From a virus: a DNA stretch of 49,242 nt. The position numbers and the translations under genes were made by a program. The notes beneath the pieces were generated by a model. That model saw nothing but the letters and a program-made list of their open reading frames with translations, was not told the DNA's origin and made no database searches. Shown here one piece after another: positions 46,371 to 49,242 of the stretch. Position 1 is the first letter of the stretch; each line of letters begins with the position of its first letter. The DNA is taken from the IMG/VR virus record IMGVR_UViG_3300046691_000106, positions 1 through 49,242 of that record; one strand, given 5' to 3'.

Positions 46371-48776
46371 ATGGCTGACCAGACTCAGCGTCTCGAAATC
46401 GCGACTGTCCGTGCGGAAGTGGGCAGCAATATCGTGTATCGGTTTGCCAATGACGCCGCAAATGAAGGCGGCATTCCCACTGATTCGGGAAGCATCCAGA
46501 ACCTGAAACAGGTGATCCTTGAAATTCAGTCGGATGCCGCCGAAAAAATCAGCATCGCAACCACCATCTATCAGACCGCGGCCGCAGGCTTGGCTGCGAC
46601 CGCTGACGGTGGCATCTTCCTTGTGCAGTCCTCCGACGCCGACACGATCTACACCGTCTGGAAGAATCAGGCAGGCGCCGCCGTCAACACCGGCAAAACT
46701 GCCATGTCGTCTCAGGCAATTGAGCAGGCCCTGACCGCATCAAACGAGGCCGCACAGGCAGCAGAGGATGCTGCTGATATCGCTACCTCGCGCACGGCTG
46801 GCTTTCTTCAGCCAGCAGCAGAATCCCCAGTAACTCGCGATGACGGTCTGCCGCTGCAGGAAGGTGATCGCTACTTCAACACCGAGCAACAGACCGAATA
46901 TCTCTACAAATCCGAAGGCTGGAGCGCCAACGACAGCCTTGAAGCCATCGCTCTGCTGGAGGAGAGCATCACTGTCGCGCCGTCTCCGAGCGGGATTCCG
47001 CGCGCTGACACCTCTGGAAAGCTCGATTCCGCCTGGCTACCCTCCGCACTGACAGAGAGCATCGCCCGGGCTCAGGCCAAAATCGACTACTGGATTGACG
47101 CTCGGGATTACGGAGCTGTGCCTGGTGCAAGCTCGGATCAGTCCGCCGCAATGAATGCCGCAGCCGCTGCCGCGCTGGCGCAGGGCAAAGGCCTGAAGGT
47201 ATCCGGGACGTATCGACTTTACCTACCAGTTAATTTCAGGAACGTACCTCTCGACGCCGCCGAAGCAACATTCTTTCTTGATACGAGCGACAAAATTGGC
47301 CTGATCCTGGGTGGCGACGCTTCTCAAAGCTGGAACCCTCGACAGGAGGTCGGCAAGGTTTTCAGGGTCGACGAAAGCCTGACCGTCCCATCAATCCGCG
47401 TAATGGGCGCGAAAGGACAACGTATACACGTCGGGCGAACGCATTATCTGCAGTTGTTCGCTAGCACTACCGCCCCAGATACGAGCAGAAGCTACAGCAT
47501 CGCTTACAGCACATTTCAGCTAGGCCACATCACTCAGCTTGAGCTAAGCACTGACCCGCTCAACGCCTCCGGCCCGGCTAACTCGGGCGCTGGCGGCAGC
47601 GTTCAATGGATTAATGAAAACCAGTTTTTCATCAACAGGTGCATGGGTCTGCTGATCACGGGATCTTACACGCACAACCACAACAAGTTTCACGCCGGTA
47701 CGTGGGAGGGGCCGTGCACCATTCGCATGGACACGGGATTCCACAACTATGTTCTTGGCGCGAGGTTTGAGGCAGGTCCAACGACAGTTATTTTCGGTGC
47801 TCAGTCTGCGAATTGCTGGCTTCAAAAAACCTGGGATGGAACCATTGACGATCGAGAACCAGGGCTTATCAACGGCACCGTGACCGATGCCGGTACTTGC
47901 AACGTAGTTGCTGATGACTTCAGTTTACGTCACAACATCAGCTGTATTGCCTATGCATCGATCAACGATCCAATAACAAACAACTCTGCAGACCTTCCCG
48001 CTAGATTGCCACTGCTGCAAAGGGTGGGTGGTACCGCCGGCAATGCCCCAGTCCTCATGTCGGACAAAATCCGAATCGAACGGAATATGCAGTTCTATTG
48101 GGCGTGGCTTGATTACGATCCGGCTGACGCTGTTCTATATCGGCCGTACATGGAGTTTTTTGATAAGAACGGTGTTCCCATAAACGCCGCTACGGCTTGG
48201 GCCCTGACGCCCGGCGCTACCACTCCGTCTGGCAATTTCTTGAGCACTGGCACGGGCGTAGGACCATCAAACTATTGGGCCACCATTGTTCAAGCGGCGC
48301 TTACTGCAGGTGCAGTGTACGTCCGTGTCGGTACGAGAATTTCTAGCGGCCAAGTAGCCGGATCTTTGGCAAGAAGCCTGGCTATTTACTGCTCAGTACC
48401 GCCTAACGTCGTATTCCAAGGCGCTGCGGAATCCAAGCGACGGGATATGGCAGTCGTCACCGCCGCCCCAACGCAGGGTTTCGTACCGGTTGGTTACACC
48501 TGCGTATTGAGCACGGGCGCCAGTCTATACGTATGCACATTTGCGCTTGATACCCTCAGCACTGCTGCGCTTTCGGCAGCAGGAACAAGCCTGGCGGTAG
48601 CGTCAGCGACAGGGGTTGCCGTTGGAGATCGCATAGGGATAAATATGGACAACCGCGATACTCACTGGACCACCGTCAGCGCTGTATCCGGCGCGACTGT
48701 TACGCTAGCGGCGGGTGTTACGTCCGCATCCGCATCTGGCTCAAGGGTTGTATTCAATAGGCAGGTGGTGAAGTAG
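46371..48776 (+). CDS. Tail spike / fibre protein, probable host-polysaccharide binding
   Basis: The 801-residue protein has an Ala-rich helical N-terminal part (ALTASNEAAQAAEDAA), a linker and, from about residue 245, a beta-helix-type region opening with DYWIDARDYGAVPGASSDQSAAMNAA, a motif found at the start of pectate-lyase-like spike domains. The end is beta-rich with Gly/Ala/Ser (AAGTSLAVASATGVAVGDRIGIN). It would bind or degrade a surface polysaccharide. Catalytic residues cannot be picked out. It is the last late-operon gene before the accessory cassette. Confidence 0.85.
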   Translation: MADQTQRLEIATVRAEVGSNIVYRFANDAANEGGIPTDSGSIQNLKQVILEIQSDAAEKISIATTIYQTAAAGLAATADGGIFLVQSSDADTIYTVWKNQAGAAVNTGKTAMSSQAIEQALTASNEAAQAAEDAADIATSRTAGFLQPAAESPVTRDDGLPLQEGDRYFNTEQQTEYLYKSEGWSANDSLEAIALLEESITVAPSPSGIPRADTSGKLDSAWLPSALTESIARAQAKIDYWIDARDYGAVPGASSDQSAAMNAAAAAALAQGKGLKVSGTYRLYLPVNFRNVPLDAAEATFFLDTSDKIGLILGGDASQSWNPRQEVGKVFRVDESLTVPSIRVMGAKGQRIHVGRTHYLQLFASTTAPDTSRSYSIAYSTFQLGHITQLELSTDPLNASGPANSGAGGSVQWINENQFFINRCMGLLITGSYTHNHNKFHAGTWEGPCTIRMDTGFHNYVLGARFEAGPTTVIFGAQSANCWLQKTWDGTIDDREPGLINGTVTDAGTCNVVADDFSLRHNISCIAYASINDPITNNSADLPARLPLLQRVGGTAGNAPVLMSDKIRIERNMQFYWAWLDYDPADAVLYRPYMEFFDKNGVPINAATAWALTPGATTPSGNFLSTGTGVGPSNYWATIVQAALTAGAVYVRVGTRISSGQVAGSLARSLAIYCSVPPNVVFQGAAESKRRDMAVVTAAPTQGFVPVGYTCVLSTGASLYVCTFALDTLSTAALSAAGTSLAVASATGVAVGDRIGINMDNRDTHWTTVSAVSGATVTLAAGVTSASASGSRVVFNRQVVK

Positions 48777-48780
48777 AGGG

Positions 48781-48805
48781 TTTGGCTGCACATTGTGCAG
48801 CCAAA
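48781..48805. terminator. Hairpin between tail spike and PP-loop gene
   Basis: TTTGGCTGCAC (48781-48791) pairs perfectly with GTGCAGCCAAA (48795-48805) around an ATT loop. It lies between convergent genes and can end transcription from either side. Confidence 0.75.
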
Positions 48806-48815
48806 CGATCACAGG

Positions 48816-49242
48816 CTATGCCTTGAATCTGAATCTATCTGCAAGAAAACCACGTACAGCTTGCAGAGCCGAAATATCCGACTCGTCATACGGCAGGATG
48901 CCAATGTTTTCGTAAATCCCGACGAATTTACGTTTCAGATCGGAAGGAGTGGATGAAAGATTGAATTGGTTGTACTTCTCAAAGAATCCCATGTCGGCAG
49001 TCTCAGCGAACTTTGAAAAATCTTCATCCATTCGCAAGATATAGCGATCCGTCAGATCCGCGCCAACCTTCCATGCGAAATACAATCCGAGAATATCGCC
49101 AGCGAAAGAAGAGCCGGATTTTGGAATTATCTCGGTGCTGTTTTCCTTGATCCAATCCTCGGTTATTGTCTCTCCGGTGACAATCTTTCCGAGTAAAAGC
49201 TTTCTTAGCTTTTTAGAGGTATTATCATTCGCTGCGCTTTTT
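48816..49242 (-). CDS. PP-loop ATPase-like protein, C-terminal part
   Basis: This is the 3' part of the gene whose first 882 bases lie at the left end; the frame is open to the right edge and ends at 48816. The reported TTG at 49085 is an internal codon, not a start. The segment is helical with FAWKVGADLTDRYILRM and a charged end (LADRFRFKA), and shows no second known domain. Its role is described with the left part. Confidence 0.8.
   Translation of the reverse strand, partial: KSAANDNTSKKLRKLLLGKIVTGETITEDWIKENSTEIIPKSGSSFAGDILGLYFAWKVGADLTDRYILRMDEDFSKFAETADMGFFEKYNQFNLSSTPSDLKRKFVGIYENIGILPYDESDISALQAVRGFLADRFRFKA
49116..49242. repeat. Terminal overlap, right copy
   Basis: These bases repeat positions 1-127 exactly, giving the circular join described for the left copy. 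Confidence 0.95.

Noticed and set aside
48816-49085. Separate 89-residue gene starting at TTG 49085
   Set aside because: The frame is open upstream to the edge and joins the PP-loop gene across the circular overlap, so this is an internal codon.
49116-49242. A biological direct terminal repeat
   Set aside because: The length equals a common assembler k-mer and the repeat is inside a coding sequence; no evidence of doubled depth is available.

Overview
The window is the complete genome of a temperate, contractile-tailed phage (myovirus morphology), most likely from a Pseudomonas host. The first 127 bases (1-127) recur exactly as the last 127 (49116-49242), so this is a circular molecule of 49,115 unique bases cut open inside a gene. 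The overlap looks like a k-mer assembly overlap, not a biological terminal repeat. The Pseudomonas assignment is inference from high GC content, codon use and the gene families. No tRNA, rRNA, CRISPR array or insertion sequence was seen.

Layout. (1) Positions 48816-49242 joined to 1-2516 hold an AT-richer accessory ('moron') cassette: a PP-loop ATPase-like gene spanning the cut, a secreted GH16 glycosidase and a left-handed beta-helix acyltransferase. (2) 2650-4018: endolysin, nested spanins Rz/Rz1 and a short UmuD'-like protease under a near-perfect LexA box. (3) 4053-17670, minus strand: the leftward early operon, with integrase, AlpA-type excisionase, NinX- and NinI-like proteins, a Lar-like protein, two orphan DNA methyltransferases, an SSB-like protein, a Sak4-like ATPase, many small ATGA-coupled genes and an HNH endonuclease. 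Two plus-strand genes are embedded in it. (4) 17671-20092: the immunity region, with a leader carrying an rrn-type boxA, promoter PL, a lipoprotein gene, CI repressor, operators and Cro. (5) 20121-25220, plus strand: the rightward early operon, with Rha, an O-like initiator containing a candidate origin, a DnaC-like helicase loader, NinB, NinG and a likely Q-position gene. (6) 25422-48776, plus strand: the late operon, with a holin and a spanin-like pair, head genes, a DUF3383-type sheath/tube/baseplate tail, then (unusually) the terminase genes, and finally a large tail spike.

How it works together. CI and Cro would decide lysogeny through TAAAC/GTTTA operators. DNA damage would cleave CI and also relieve LexA repression of the UmuD'-like gene. 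Early genes replicate and recombine the DNA, which the two methyltransferases probably protect from host restriction. The late operon builds and packages the virion. Lysis genes sit at both ends of the late region, with the holin first and the endolysin/spanins last.

Most unusual signals: a palindromic element with CGCGCCAC...GTGGCGCG arms in three copies, two inside genes and one intergenic just before a start codon; about seven consecutive stem-loops at 16533-16775; paired TGTACT arm-like sites beside integrase; two tandem GTAACC-N6-GGTTAC palindromes; the autonomous SOS-controlled UmuD'-like gene; and the PP-loop/GH16/acyltransferase cassette.
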